In this document: positions 24,112 through 36,227 of the stretch, piece by piece | Numbering within the stretch: the first letter of the stretch is position 1 | Layout: every line of letters starts with the position of its first letter | NCBI GenBank assembly: GCA_036873135.1 | Contig: JAPTYO010000017.1 | Span: 5,084,001-5,148,000 of the forward strand | Source of the DNA: Clarkia xantiana subsp. parviflora | Taxonomy: Eukaryota > Streptophyta > Magnoliopsida > Myrtales > Onagraceae | Direction of reading: 5' to 3' | Length of the DNA: 64,000 bases | Made by a program: the position numbers and the translations under genes | The notes under the pieces: model-generated | Databases searched by the model: none | What the model was told of the DNA's origin: nothing | What the model saw: the letters and a program-made list of their open reading frames with translations, nothing else

Positions 24112-24712
24112 TGTTAGCATGTGGTGACATGGCACCGTAACTGTTAGCCCGTTAATATATGTGGTTACCTAAGATAATTAGGTAAATGTCACATTAGGGC
24201 TAATTGGGCCAGACCCAATTCCCATGTGACATGGGAGGCCCAAAATTGGGCCTCCCACCCACATAGCATAGTCGGCCGAAACCCTAATAGTAGGGAGGAG
24301 GATTTTCTCCTCCTCCCACTATATAAGGAGGTCTTAGGATCACTCCCAAAACATACCTTGATCACAACTCCTCCTAAGTTGTGATTCAAGAGAAATCCTT
24401 TTCTCTCTACAAGCATATTTCGGCCGGCCCCCTAACACCACCATTGGTGTGCCAAATTGCTTCCGAGCATTCAGTCCGAGGTTCTGTCCCAGTTGAAGAA
24501 TCTATCAGAGGATTTGCTGTGGAGCTTATACCGCGTAGGACTTCTTCTCACGAAGAACTTGTACGGGTTCTGACCGGAGGATCGGAACTCCCTCCACAAC
24601 GTCCTTGGGTAGGAAAGCTATTGAGGTATTTGTAAAATATTTCGCTGCGTAATTAGATTACTTACAAGTACACGTTTAGCATTCTGTAGTATTATGTCCC
24701 CGTAATCCAACA
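24112..24712 (+). repeat. 3' LTR of Copia A
   Basis: 601 bp, same termini as the 5' LTR. The TATATAAG box lies at about 24,320, preceded by GGGAGGAGGA ... TCCTCCTCCC, a 10-bp inverted repeat that is even longer than in the 5' copy. Confidence 0.92.
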
Positions 24713-24864
24713 CTAACTCCATGAGGATACTTCAGGCGCCTCTTCAAAAGGCTCCCGGGATCAATCACACGCTCAAGGTGAAGAAGTTTGCGCCCGTCGA
24801 ATCGCGAAGATTCTATCTAGCACAACCGAGCATGACCCCGTGGTCGAACGTGGCACACGTAGAT

Positions 24865-25466
24865 TGTAAGCATATGGTAATGGGTGCCGTAATTGGTAGC
24901 CCATAATATGTATAGTTTACCTAATGAACATGGGTAAATGTCACATTAGGATAATTGGGCTAGACCCAATTCCCAATTGACATGGGAGGCCCAAAATTGG
25001 GCCTCCCCAAATACGTAGGCCGACCGAAATACCTAGGGTGGGTAAAGTGGACTTTTGTCCACTTTACTCCTCCTATAAATAAGAGGTGTTAGAGAATTTG
25101 TTGGGTTAATCATAATTCCCTCATTAGAGTGTTGTAGAGAGAAAAACCCTCCCCCCATAATACCTAGTTCGGCCGAACCATATGCCTCACCAAGGGTGTG
25201 CCAAATTGCTTTCGAGCAAACTCTCTAGAGATCTGTCCCCGTGCCAAGAATCGATCTGAGGATTTGCTGTGGAGCTTGCACCACGTAGGGCTTCTTTAAC
25301 AAGAACCTCTACGGGTCCCGACCGGAGGATCGTGAACTCCCTCCAGAGAAGATCTCGGGTCTACGGATCATCCTAAAGGTATGTGTGAATCTTCCGCTGC
25401 GTAATTCCAATTACTAGCATGTACCTTGTTTAAGTATCCGTAGTGATTACTCCCCGTAATCTAACA
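24865..25466 (+). repeat. 5' LTR of Copia B
   Basis: Holds an 11-bp perfect inverted repeat GTAAAGTGGAC-TTTT-GTCCACTTTAC (25,042-25,067), 6 bp before the TATAAATA box at 25,074-25,081. The PBS that follows (25,469-25,480) reads TTGTATCAAAGT, a decayed TGGTATCAGAGC. Confidence 0.92.
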
Positions 25467-25480
25467 GTTGTATCAAAGTC

Positions 25481-27478
25481 TGTGTTAGGAGTTCATGATT
25501 TTGATAAATTGATGTTCTTGAAAATTTAAACAAAAACCAAAAATTTTAAAAAGAAAATTTTAAATTTTCGATTTTTAGGGTTGTTGTTGAATCCGAAATT
25601 TTCATGTTCTTGGTTAATTTGATGTTCATAAACTTCAAGAAAAAGGTGAAATTTATCAAAATCAAACATTGGATTGTAGATCTTATTAAAATTTGATCTT
25701 GAAATTTGACAACTTGTTCCTAATTTGGTGTTTGTGCCGAAAATTTTAATGGTTTTTCAAGGTAAATTTTTTAATTTCTTGGTCTCCAAGGAAATTAATT
25801 TCGGCACACACACATTAGAATATTGTTTACCATATTTTTTTTAATTAGTGTAACAATATATCTGTAATTGGGAACATTATGATAGATTCACATTGATATA
25901 TATAAATATATCACTATCAATATATCTAAATATTTAATAGGGTTAAATATATTATTGATAGATTTTAGTTACCTAAAAGATTGAGAAAATATATTGTTGA
26001 TATATGTTTCCCTATTTAAGACATTGACAATAAATAAAATATATATTTATATATACTAGCCGATTTTTTCATATATATATATATATATATTGTTGATTGA
26101 TTTAATCTTAAAGATAGAATCTTAGCAACAAATATATATGTCTTGATTTTGCCGATATATATATATATATATACATATTTAATATTGGAAATTATTTTTA
26201 AATAATTAATGTTACTTGGGTCACAAGTAAACATTTCGGCCGAACCTTTGAAATTTTTAATTATTGGGCCGGTCCAATATATTAAACCAAGATGGATTTA
26301 AATCGAACCGAGTTTTCTCAATCGGTTCGACCTAATCGGGTCGGGTCGAACCGGTGTAATTAAGTGGATCTAACCGAACCGGTTTTGTGGGTTGAACCGA
26401 ACCAAACGCTATTTTATTGGACCGAGCCGAACCGGATTTTCCAGACCGAACCTAATTTGATGGAGCGGACCGAACCGAAATTGACTGAACCGAAGTGTTT
26501 TTCAAAACCGAATTCAAGTCAATTAAATAAAATAGGGTGGTCAAGTTTTAAAATCCAAATATTTTTTAACCTCTAAATGGACTACACAGTGCTCATAGGG
26601 TTCTAACCTTTATGCCTTGTTTCGATTATGGGGATGGATCTCGGAGATACATGGTTTTGGGACTGTATTAATTAGAGGGCTGAATTGCAATTGTTTATTA
26701 TAAAATATATATTAATGCATGATTAGAAGTGTTGTCTTGACTTAGTCAAGCTAGCTGGATATTGCATGTTGTGGGCGGAGCCCTGGTTAAATATATGGAA
26801 TGCGCACTAGGATAGACATGCTGTGATGGTTGGAAATGCCTAGGATTCATGTCTAGAGCGTTAAGTAATTGAATATAAGCATGGATTGCAAATCAGCCCC
26901 TAATGTTTAAAATTATTTTAAAACCGAAAACCAGTCACCAAATATGTATGATTGTTGTGGAATTTTAATGTTTGACACGTATGCTAGAATGTTGAGGATG
27001 TAGTTGCATTTGATAATTTACTTGTAAGTAGAATTATATATACATGCATGAGTTCCTCGGAACATTAGACGTATGACGCGTAAGCATGAGTGTGATTTGT
27101 TTGATGAATGTTGCTTGCGTATGATAATTTACATGGTTAGTAGAATTATATATTCATCAGTAAATTAATCGAAATATTTTCCAAAATACAAAAAGGGCCT
27201 TGGGAAAGCCAAGATCGGGTATGGTTGTTTTAAAATTCCCGTTCCGGTAATTTGCTATTAAAACTGTTTTAAAAGACTGATCTATTGGATTGAAAACAGC
27301 GATAATGTGAACTCTTTCAGAGCCATCTTCCATTGGTTTATTGGTGGTCGGTTGGTTTAGATGACTGAAGAATCATTATTTTTCGGATTCAATCTTAATA
27401 GATATCTGATGTATGCAGTTATTTCTCAAAATGTTATTGTCTACCTAATTTCGCATAACCGTCAATGTGTTAGTTTTC
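25481..27478 (+). other. Long untranslated leader of Copia B
   Basis: Same block order as in A: TA runs (about 26,069-26,089 and 26,155-26,172), GGTTCGG/AACCGG cluster at 26,290-26,500, and the box GGGAAAGCCAAGATCGGGTA at 27,202-27,221, 277 bp before gag. The cluster makes a short open frame (26,364-26,576) rich in TEPN repeats. I regard this as an artefact of the repeat, not a gene. Confidence 0.78.
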
Positions 27479-28110
27479 ATGGCTGACCCAGTACAGTTCT
27501 ACGAACCACGCAATCTGGACGACATGGATTACGATGCATGGAGAGATAATGTTATGGATCTTATGATCGCTGCGAATCTTGACGACCAGGTCAATCCGAT
27601 GGCGGATAGGCAGAGCTTGGACGAATAAAAAAACCCACATGAAAGCAACAACAAGAAAATGTTGAGGAAGGATCGAAATGCACGAGAGTTGATCCTCTCG
27701 CAGCTTTCAACTGAAGTAGAAGAAGAGTTTACACAACTCAGCGCATTGCACCTTTGGTGTGCCATATACCTTCGCTTCAGTAAGGGTAAGACCGCTGAAG
27801 CTAGAGCCTTAATGGAAGAATACTTCAGTATTCTATGCAGTGATGACGATATTATAGCCTGTCATGATCCCGGTGATGAGTTGGGCGTATGGACTCGAGC
27901 TCATAAGGTAATGAGAATGTTTCTTCTTTCATGGTTTGTTAAAGAGAAAGGCCTAATGCGTTTGATCAAATCGATCAAGACGACGATAGACCTATTCGAA
28001 ACATATGAGAAAGAAGTTTTCAAAGGAGCCCGAGGCATTCGATGAAATATTCATCGGTATGCTGAAATGCTAGGAAAACCCCAGCAAAAAGAACTCTAAA
28101 CGATGATCCG
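27479..28110 (+). pseudogene. Gag-like ORF of Copia B, nonsense and frameshift mutations
   Basis: Starts MADPVQFYEP and shares with Copia A the DYDAW block, SALHLWCAIYLRFSKGK, ALMEEYFSILC and WFVKEKGLMRLIKSIK. A TAA at 27,626-27,628 interrupts it after about 49 codons. A later frame change puts the natural tail (KKNSKR-stop, TGA at about 28,103) in another frame. The tail stops at the same place as in A, with a different stop codon. Confidence 0.8.
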
Positions 28111-29938
28111 GTGCTTTACTCACCATGATATCAGTACCTTTTTGGTACATTTCGGTTAAGACATCTAGTCCATTAAGCTTCTTCATGACTGCTTCGAGTT
28201 TGAGATCTGAGACCCCAGTATTGTTCAATGTTGGTTTTTTTATTTGTTTAATTTATGAATTTGGAATACATTGTTTCTGTTTCATTGAATAAAGTAGTTA
28301 CCTTTCGAATCGAAAAGTATTCTGCTAATCAAGATTAATCGACTCGGTTAAAAAAGGGATCGATCCGAAATAAGTAAATAACCAAAATGAAATTGACATC
28401 ATAAATGACAGAATTAAGCAAATCCATACATTTTCTCCTACGTCTGTCTAAGTCTATGGACCAGATCCTGCCATTAAATCCATTGATTGCGTCGTTCTAA
28501 GAATTTAACCGATTAAAACTCATTCTTTATTATTATTACTCCATTGAATGAAATAAACTGTAATGATAATCATGTGCGAAACCGATTGGATTATATTGTA
28601 TTAAATTCAGACATGAAACGATTTGAACGAAGGTTAAACTGGGATAAGTTGCACCTTGCGCAAGTGGACCTTGAAAGAGGAACACATCGTTTCAAAGTAT
28701 GAGTTTAATACATAAGTGTTTAAAATGATGATGTGCCGTATTTTCTTTTGCATTCCTTCGAAAATAACTTATTGATAACATTTACATCGGTAAAAAGTAG
28801 ACTTCAAAAGCTACTACGACCTTGTGAAGTATCGACTGACGCATAAGGTGAAAACCTAATATGCTCAGTACAGAGGTGGGATAAAATCTCTGAAATAAGT
28901 TTGCAAACGAAGAAGGATGAATTCAGTTAAACGATTTTCCTTCCTTACGCCTTGAACGATAAGTCAGGCTAAGCATTCAAATCAAATGACACATTTTTAT
29001 AAGCATAGTTTGTAAACATAAATGTTGTAGTCATTTCGTCACACGTTCCCCATGGGATGATGAGAAAGTGATTCACATTAATGTAGAACTATGTTCCATT
29101 GTAATCGGTAAGACACGCCACCATAAAAGCTGAAGAATGATAATGAGCTACTTCTATCATCATGCGACGTTAATTTACGCATTAAACACGTATTTAGGAC
29201 AAGAGTATGTTACTACTCTTTGAAAATAAAAGTTTACAGCTTAAAGACATGGTACCGTGGTCGAACATGTGACATTACATACTTGAGGACGAATTTTCCG
29301 ATGCATTGAAAGTTCATAATAATGAGTGTTGATCATATCAGGAGCAGGATATTACTGACATCGGGTCCCAGTTAATTCGAGTGAGAGAGATTTGAACCAG
29401 TAACTCGAGTGAATGACATGGTAAATGATAATGGGAACATTTTCATAATAAATCCAGTGGGAGGTCTAAACACATACCACAAGTAATCATTGTTGCTGTT
29501 TGGACGAATCAAGTTGAACCTGATTGTCGTAATGCTAAACCAAGGATGCCACAACTACCTATACTACCCATTGTTCCCAGTGGGAGTGATCCGACCCAGT
29601 GAGAGTGATCCGACAAACTTGGTTCCAAATCCTGGTGTTGAAGGAATTCATCTCGGAAGTAAAATTCTGAGACCAAGAAGTCGTATAAGGAAAGTTGTCG
29701 GTTATGGTTAAAGCACTCCTCTTGTACCCAATAAAAGTGATGTTCCGATGAGAAGCATCATCTCGAGTGGGAGAATTGATCCTAATTGGAAGAAATGCTC
29801 CTATAAGAGGCATTATTCTGAGTGGGAGAGACATTAAGACTCAAAGACAGGATAATCAAGCCTAGACGAAAGTCAAAAGCATCGAATTTCTCCAAAGAAG
29901 TATCCCATCTGATAGACTGATAACCTCACTCTATCGAT
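28111..29938 (+). other. Gag-RT spacer of Copia B
   Basis: No protease or integrase signature found. AGTGGGAG-type motifs recur at about 29,455, 29,578, 29,767 and 29,821, and one AGTGAGAG variant lies at about 29,597. This matches the spacer of A in position and motif. Confidence 0.65.
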
Positions 29939-31488
29939 ATGCATTGGAAAGACCTCAAATAGAGAAATGGAAGAAAATAATAAATGAGAGAGATTGCCTG
30001 AATAATAGCCATTAAAGTTAATAGTTGATTTACCTGCTAACCACAGGGGCATAAGGATAAAGTGAGTCCTGAAAGAAGGCTCAACACTGATGGAAAAGGT
30101 CGAACGATACAAAGGTCGACTTATTGCGAAAGGCTGTACCCAACTTCACGGAGTGGACTTTGACGAAACATACTCAACACCTGTGCGTAAAACCACGGTG
30201 CAGGGCCGTTCATGGTTCTGGTTAAAGGCTTCGATTACGAACCTCACCAAATCAGTATAAAGACCGTATTCCTCCTCGGAAACCTGGAGGAAGAGATCTA
30301 CATGGAGCAACCAGAGGGTTTCATTACTCTTGGTAACAAACGTAAAAGTTTGTAAACTCCAAAGGTCCATTTACGGTCTTAAATGGTTGTCACGACAATG
30401 GTACCGTAGATTCCACAAGGAAATCGTAGGAAACAGATCTGTTAGTTTATCACAAGGATCTATGCATATATTATAAGACCTCCAGGTCTAAGTATGTCAT
30501 CTTAACCTTATGCGTGGACGACATACTTATTGCTGTAAACGACATGAGATTAATGGATAAGTCAAAGTCCTGGTTGGCATCTGTATTTGAGATGAAAGAC
30601 ATGGGAGAGGCCACGTACATCTTGGGCATTAAAATTGCTGGAGATCGGCTACCCGGAAATTGTGTCTATCTCAAGAAGCCTATATCAACAGGCTGTCGGA
30701 AAGGCTCAGATTACAGGATGCCAAACCCGTGGATACGCCGGTGGTGTTTGGGTGCGCACGGTCAAAACGTGACGGCCCCAAGAACCTGGCAGAGCGTGAA
30801 CAAATGAAGGGTGCGGAGTATTTAAGCATCGTTGGTAGTTTGATGTACGCCATGCAATGCACCCGCCCGGATATCTGTTACGCCGTGGGCCTAGTAGCAC
30901 GTTTCCTATCAGATCCTAGCCATCAACATTTAAAGACTATGAAACGAGGAACTTGTTATCCGAAAAAGGTACTGGCGACTACGAACTATGCTACGAGGGC
31001 GGGAAGTTAGAATTGACCAATTACATTGACGCCGACCGTGGTGGCAATCCGGATGATCGTAAGTCCACCACAGGAGGATCATTCCTCCTTGCTAATGTCT
31101 CCATTTCATGGATGAGCAAGAAGCAAACTTGTGTCGCCCTGTCCATAATGGAATCCGAATTCGTAGCTCTCTCAAAGAATGCACAAGAAGCGGCCTGGCT
31201 TAAAAGGCTTCTAACTGCACTGCTTGATGGTGATGTTGAGAATAAACCTGTAAAGGTCTTCTCTTACAGTCAAGCAGCCATTGCGGCAGGTAAGAATCCA
31301 AAGTACCGTAGTAGGACCAAACACATTGATCGGATATAATCTCATGCTAAATTTTAATAGAAGTAGACAATATAATCACTATGGAATACTTATCCACCAA
31401 TAACTTGGTAAATGACCCATTAATTAAACCACTACGTAGGGACATATTCGAAAAGCATGTAAAACTGCTTGGATTGCGTAGGGTTTAG
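29939..31488 (+). pseudogene. Reverse transcriptase-RNase H of Copia B, broken
   Basis: The RT core is split by stops and frameshifts. A catalytic-motif region reads LCVDDILIAVND at about 30,508, where YVDD is usual, so the Tyr is lost. RNase H motifs follow: LMYAMQCTRPDICYAVG, DDRKSTTGGSFLL, SQAAIA and SRTKHID. The end is KHVKLLGLRRV-stop at 31,486-31,488. Confidence 0.9.
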
Positions 31489-32615
31489 AAATGAAATGTA
31501 TCAGTGATAGAATTTTGATATTAGAAAGTTACATTTTGTAAGCGAAAGATTTGCAACTGAGTTTATGATCAATCGACGTCATAATGTTTTGATTACATCA
31601 GATTTACGGTCTATAAACTAAGTCGTAGGAGGACGCAATCCTCTGCCAAACTATGTCGAATGTTGGCCTTACCTAGTCACACAGGTACGGTCGTCTTGCG
31701 GTGGAGGGAGGCCTCCAACAAACAAGACTGGCTAAGAGTCAGGGAGATTAACCTGATTAAGCAAAACGATTATCTAGTTACGAAGTAAGTCAACGTGATC
31801 TTCGTTTTGCATATCGCCGTGATGAACTTCGTTTGTCATTTTACCACATTCTGGGCCAGATGAGAATCTGTGATAGCATGATTACCATATCCCTTTCTTG
31901 TCAACCCATAAATTTCAGGTATGCTATCAAGGCGCGCTTCGTGCTGTGCGTGCCACGTTTGACCACGGGATCACAGCTCGGTTGTGCTAGGAAGGAATCC
32001 TCGTGATTCTGGCAGGCGCAAACTTCTTCACCTCGAGCATGTGATTGATCCCAGGAGCCTTATGAAGAGGCACCCAAAGTATCCTCACGGACTCAGAACT
32101 CATATCTAAGGTCAGGCTCAATGCTCGCTTCCCGGCGTACGTGTGTAGTGCTAAACAAAAAGGCCCAGTGACCACGTCTTTGGAAACCGGTTGGGTCTGA
32201 CTAAGGATATGAGCGTTGGGGATGGTCAAGTTCACTTGTAATTTACCGACTCTTGTATTCACTAGGTGGCCACCAACCGGATATTAGTTGAAGGTTACTT
32301 GTACGGATGCCTTGGAGAAGTATTCCTATGTGGAAACTAGGAAAATGGAGAATTAACAGTTGACCTAGGATACAGCGCGGTACAATATAAATGTTGTTTA
32401 TAACAGGTTGATTGGAGAAAAGGGAATCAACGTTCCGCGGCCGCTACAACAATCCTAACAGATGAGTAGCACGATGCCCGTTGTATCCGCCGGTCGCACG
32501 GCAAACCTCGTATGAACTATTCGGAAGCAAGGAGAAGATCAAATGAGAGAAATGTTGATGCAGATTTGGACGACAATACATTAAAAGGCACCCTCCTATT
32601 CCGGCGAGTGAGAGC
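31489..32615 (+). other. 3' internal region and polypurine tract of Copia B
   Basis: Non-coding, alignable with the same region of Copia A. The tract before the LTR reads CGGCGAGTGAGAGC (32,602-32,615), with one substitution compared with A and C. Confidence 0.78.
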
Positions 32616-33217
32616 TGTAAGCATATGGTAATGGGTGTCGTAATTGGTAGCCCATAATATGTATAGTTTACCTGATGAACTTGGGTAAATGTCACATTAG
32701 GATAATTGGGCTAGACCCAATTCCCAATTGGCATGGGAGGCCCAAAATTTGGCCTCCCCAAATACATAGGCCGGCCGAAATACCTAGGGTGGCTAAAGTG
32801 GACTTTTGTCCACTTTAATCCTCCTATAAATAAGAGGTGTTAGGGAATTTTTAGGGTTAATCATTATTCCCTCATTAGAGTGTTTTAGAGAGAAAAACCC
32901 TCCCCGCATAATACCTAGTTCGGCCGAACCATATCCCTCACCAAGGGTGTGCCAAATTTCCTTCGAGAAAAATCTCCAGAGATCTGTCCCCGTGCCAAGA
33001 ATCGATCAGAAGCTTTGCTGTGGAGCTTGCACCATGTAGGGCTTCTCTAACATGAACCTCTACGGGTCCCGACCGGAGGATCGGGAACTCCCTCCAGAGA
33101 AGATCTTGGGTCTTCGGATCATCCTAAAGGTATGTGTGAATCTTCCGTTGCGTAATTTCAATTACTAGCATGTACCTTGTTTAAGTATCCGTAGTGATTA
33201 CTCCCCGTAATCTAACA
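32616..33217 (+). repeat. 3' LTR of Copia B
   Basis: 602 bp. The inverted repeat TAAAGTGGAC-TTTT-GTCCACTTTA (32,794-32,817) is present with 10 bp of stem. TATAAATA follows within a few bases. Confidence 0.92.
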
Positions 33218-33657
33218 TAGATAGCATACCCGAACAATGTCAGGTGTGGGTTATGTCAATGATGCTATCACAGACTTTCATCTAGCCCAGAATGTGGTTA
33301 AATGACGAACATAGTTCATCACCGACGAAGTGCAAAACGAAGATCATGCCATGTTACTCCGAAACCAAATGATCGTTTTGCATAACCAAGTATCCCAACT
33401 GGTTCTTGGCCAGTTTTGCTTCGAGGGCCCCCCTCGCCTACAAGATGACCGTGCCTGTGTGACTAGGCAAGGCCCACATTCGACATAATTTTAGGCAGAG
33501 GATTGCGTCCTCCTACAAATCAGTTTATAGACCGTACCATCCGATGTAATTAATCATTATGACGTCGATGAATCATAAACTCAAATTGCAATTCTCTCAT
33601 TTATAAAAAATGTAACTTTCAATTTTTCAAAATGTTATCACAGACACATGCCCATTT

Positions 33658-35200
33658 CTAAACCCTACGCAATCCAAGTAGTTTGATGTGCTTTTCAAAT
33701 ATCTCTCCGCGTAATGGTTTAGTTAATGGGTCCGCCACCATGTCATCAGTGGGCGAGTATTCTTAAGTGATTATATTATCTTCTACCATAGATTTGACAT
33801 AATTATATTTCACATCAATGTGTTTAGTCCTTATGATACTTTGGATTCTTTACTGCCGCAATGGCTGCCTGACTATCGGAGTACACCTTCACAGGTTTGC
33901 TCCTGACATCACCATCAAGCAGCGCAGTAAGAAGCCTTTTCAGCCAGACCGCTTCCTGTGCATTTTTGGAGAGGGCAAAAAATTCCGATTCCATTGTAGA
34001 CAGCGCGACATAGGATTGCTTCTTGCTCGTCCATAAAATAACGACATCAACAAGGAGAAACACTCCTCCTGTGGTGGATTTACGATCATCCGGATCGCCA
34101 CTATGGTCGGCGTCAATGAATCCGGTAAATTCCAACCTCCTACCCTCATAGCACTGTACGTAGTCGGCAGTACCTTTCAAATATCGTATGATCCGCTTTA
34201 CAACTTTTAAATGTTGATAGCCAGGGTCTGATTGGAATCTTGCTACTAGGCCCACGGCGTAACTGATATCTGGACGAGTGCAAAGCATGGCGTACATAAG
34301 ACATCCGACCATGCTTAAATACTCGGCATTCCTCATTTGTTCACGCTCTTGTTGGTTCTTCGGGCCGTCACGCTTTGACAACGTGCACCCGAATACTACC
34401 GGCGTCTCCACGGATTTGGCATCTTGTAATTTAAACCTTCTCAACAGTTTGTTGATATAGACTTCCTGAGATAGACACAATCTCCGGGCAGCACGATCTC
34501 TAGCAAGATGTACGTAGCCTCTCTCATGTCCTTCATCTCAAATACAGATGCCAACCAGGACTCTAATTCATGCATAAAACTCACATCGTTCGCACCAATG
34601 AGTATGTCATCCACGTATAAAGTTAAGATGATGTACTTAGACCCGGAAGTCTTTGTATACACGCATGGATCCTCGTGAAGATTCACGAATCCGTTTCGTG
34701 GAACCTGCGGTACCATTGCCGAGACGATTGTTTAAGATGGTAAATAGATCTTTGAAGTTTACAAACTTTACGCTTGTTACCAGAAGTATTGAAACCTTCC
34801 AATTGCTCCATATAGATCTCTTCCTCCAGATTTCCGTGGAGGAATGCAGTCTTAACATCCATTTGGTGCATATCTAGATCGAGGCATGTGACCAGGGCTA
34901 GGATTTCCCTGACTGTGGTGTACCGCACAGTCGGTGAGTATGTTTCATGAAAGTCCACTCCGTGAAGCTGGGTGTATCCTTTCGCAACTAGTCGAGCTTT
35001 GTATCGCTCGACATTTCCATCAGTAAGGAGTTTCAGTTTCAGAACCCACTTCGCCCCTATGGCCCTGCGGTTAGCAGGTAAATCAACTAAAGACCAAACC
35101 GAACTGGCTTTCATTGAGGCGATCTCTTCCTCCATTGATTTCCTCCATTCCTTCGCTTGAGGTCCATTCAACGCTTGTTGAACTGTTACCGGTTCATCAA
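33658..35200 (-). pseudogene. Reverse transcriptase-RNase H of Copia C, broken
   Basis: On the - strand: QQALNGPQAKEWRKSM at about 35,190, WSLVDLPANRRAIGAKWV, YKARLVAKGYTQ, DVKTAFLHGNLEEEIYM, LYVDDILIGAND at about 34,610, then RNase H with MYAMLCTRPDISYAVG and DDRKSTTGGVFLL. It ends at the CTA (TAG on -) at 33,658. Two frame changes (about 34,690 and 34,470) and a late break near 33,824 divide it. This is the best preserved RT in the window. Its 3' neighbour (33,218-33,657) is the non-coding 3' region. Confidence 0.92.
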
Positions 35201-35350
35201 CAGAAGTTAGGGTGAATATCTCACCCCTCTCGATGGGAAACTTCTTGGAAGAATTTCGATGCCTTTGACTACGTCTAGGCTCGTTAATCCCATCTTGAGT
35301 CTGAACGTTTCTCCCACTCGGAATAGTGCTTTCTATCGGAGCATCACACC

Positions 35351-36227
35351 TGTTAGGTTATGAGATCTGGGTCAACGGGTGGTCGGCTTTGATCTCGCTC
35401 CTTACTGGGGATGTATGTGATCCGGTATTCCTGAGTTGCCCTGTCCCAACCTATGTCCTTCCTTCCTTCCTTCCTTCCTTCCTTCCTTTGCTTCTTCTCT
35501 CCTTCTACCCTGCAGAAGGGGCAGTACCAGACACGGAGGGGGGGGGGGGGGGGGTGGTGCCTGGTGAACCCTCTCCGATGCCTAAGTCAGTATTCTTCTT
35601 AGAGAGATAAACTAGAGAGATGTCAGAGCAAAGTAATCCAAATTGCCAAGATGCCCAAATGAGTTGTGAAGGTGGGGTATTTATAGGCAACGGTGTCATT
35701 AAGGTGGCTTAATGACATCGTTTAACCTTTAAACACAATTAATTAACCTTTAAGTGCATAATTAAGACCTTAGGATACGGAGAAGGTAGGCGACGTGAAC
35801 CGGGTGTGGGTGTCCGAAAATGGCGCAGGGGCCCTTGGGGGGGGAGAAATCCGACCCCCAAGGGTAGGGGTTGGGTGAGGGCACCCAACCCCTCCTAGGG
35901 AGGATGGGGTTGGCCAACCCCATCCCTCCTAGGAGAGATCGGGTTGGCCGACCCGATCTCTCCTAGGAGAGATCGGGTTGGTCCACCCGATCTCCCCTAG
36001 GAGAGATCGGGTTGGCTGACCCGATCTCTCCTAGGGGAGGTCGGGTGTGGCCACCCAACCTCACCTAGGTGAGTTTACCTTGGCCGGACGGGCGCTTCGG
36101 CCCCGTCCGAGCCGTTGATGTTCTCGCGAAGTGTTCGGGTTGAAGTTTCGATTTATAAACATTAATGGGACGATAAAAATACAACGGTTTGGAAGTCAAC
36201 GGGTTCAAATTGGGCGTATATCCATCA
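35351..36227 (-). repeat. 3' LTR of element D
   Basis: Contains a (CCTT)n run (35,457-35,489), a poly(G) run (about 35,538-35,554), a TATA box (TATTTATA at 35,678-35,685 on +) with the inverted repeat TGTCATTAAG-GTGG-CTTAATGACA (35,694-35,717) 8 bp upstream of it in the element's sense, and a palindrome array (35,866-36,075). The polypurine tract GACTCGGGGGCATG adjoins on the right, at about 36,228-36,241. Confidence 0.9.
35866..36075. repeat. Array of six palindromes in the D 3' LTR
   Basis: Each unit is a near-perfect inverted repeat of 30-40 bp with CCTAGG at the joints, for example AGAGATCGGGTTGG-CC-GACCCGATCTCT. Six units are present here and five in the other LTR, where one 40-bp unit is missing (45,528-45,694). 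Stem sequence varies between units while complementarity is mostly kept. Confidence 0.85.

Larger units (their letters stand above)
16523..24712 (+). mobile_element. Copia A, 8.2 kb, inserted in Copia C
   Basis: LTRs at 16,523-17,125 and 24,112-24,712, both TGTTAGC...CCAACA, 603 and 601 bp. The flanks CTGAC (16,518-16,522) and CTAAC (24,713-24,717) look like a 5-bp target duplication with one substitution. Layout: LTR, PBS, 1.9-kb leader, gag, 1.8-kb spacer, broken RT-RNase H, 1.1-kb 3' region, PPT, LTR. No integrase is seen, so it is probably non-autonomous or long dead. Confidence 0.92.
24865..33217 (+). mobile_element. Copia B, 8.35 kb, inserted in Copia C
   Basis: LTRs at 24,865-25,466 and 32,616-33,217 (602 bp each, TGTAAGCATATGG ... 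TAATCTAACA), flanked by a perfect 5-bp duplication TAGAT (24,860-24,864 and 33,218-33,222). Overall layout is the same as Copia A, but the LTR belongs to a distinct subfamily closer to Copia C. Gag has a nonsense codon, RT is broken and no integrase is visible. Confidence 0.93.

Noticed and set aside
26364..26576. TEPN-repeat open frame in the Copia B leader
   Set aside because: Made by the GGTTCGG/AACCGG motif cluster and not conserved as a frame in A, C or F.
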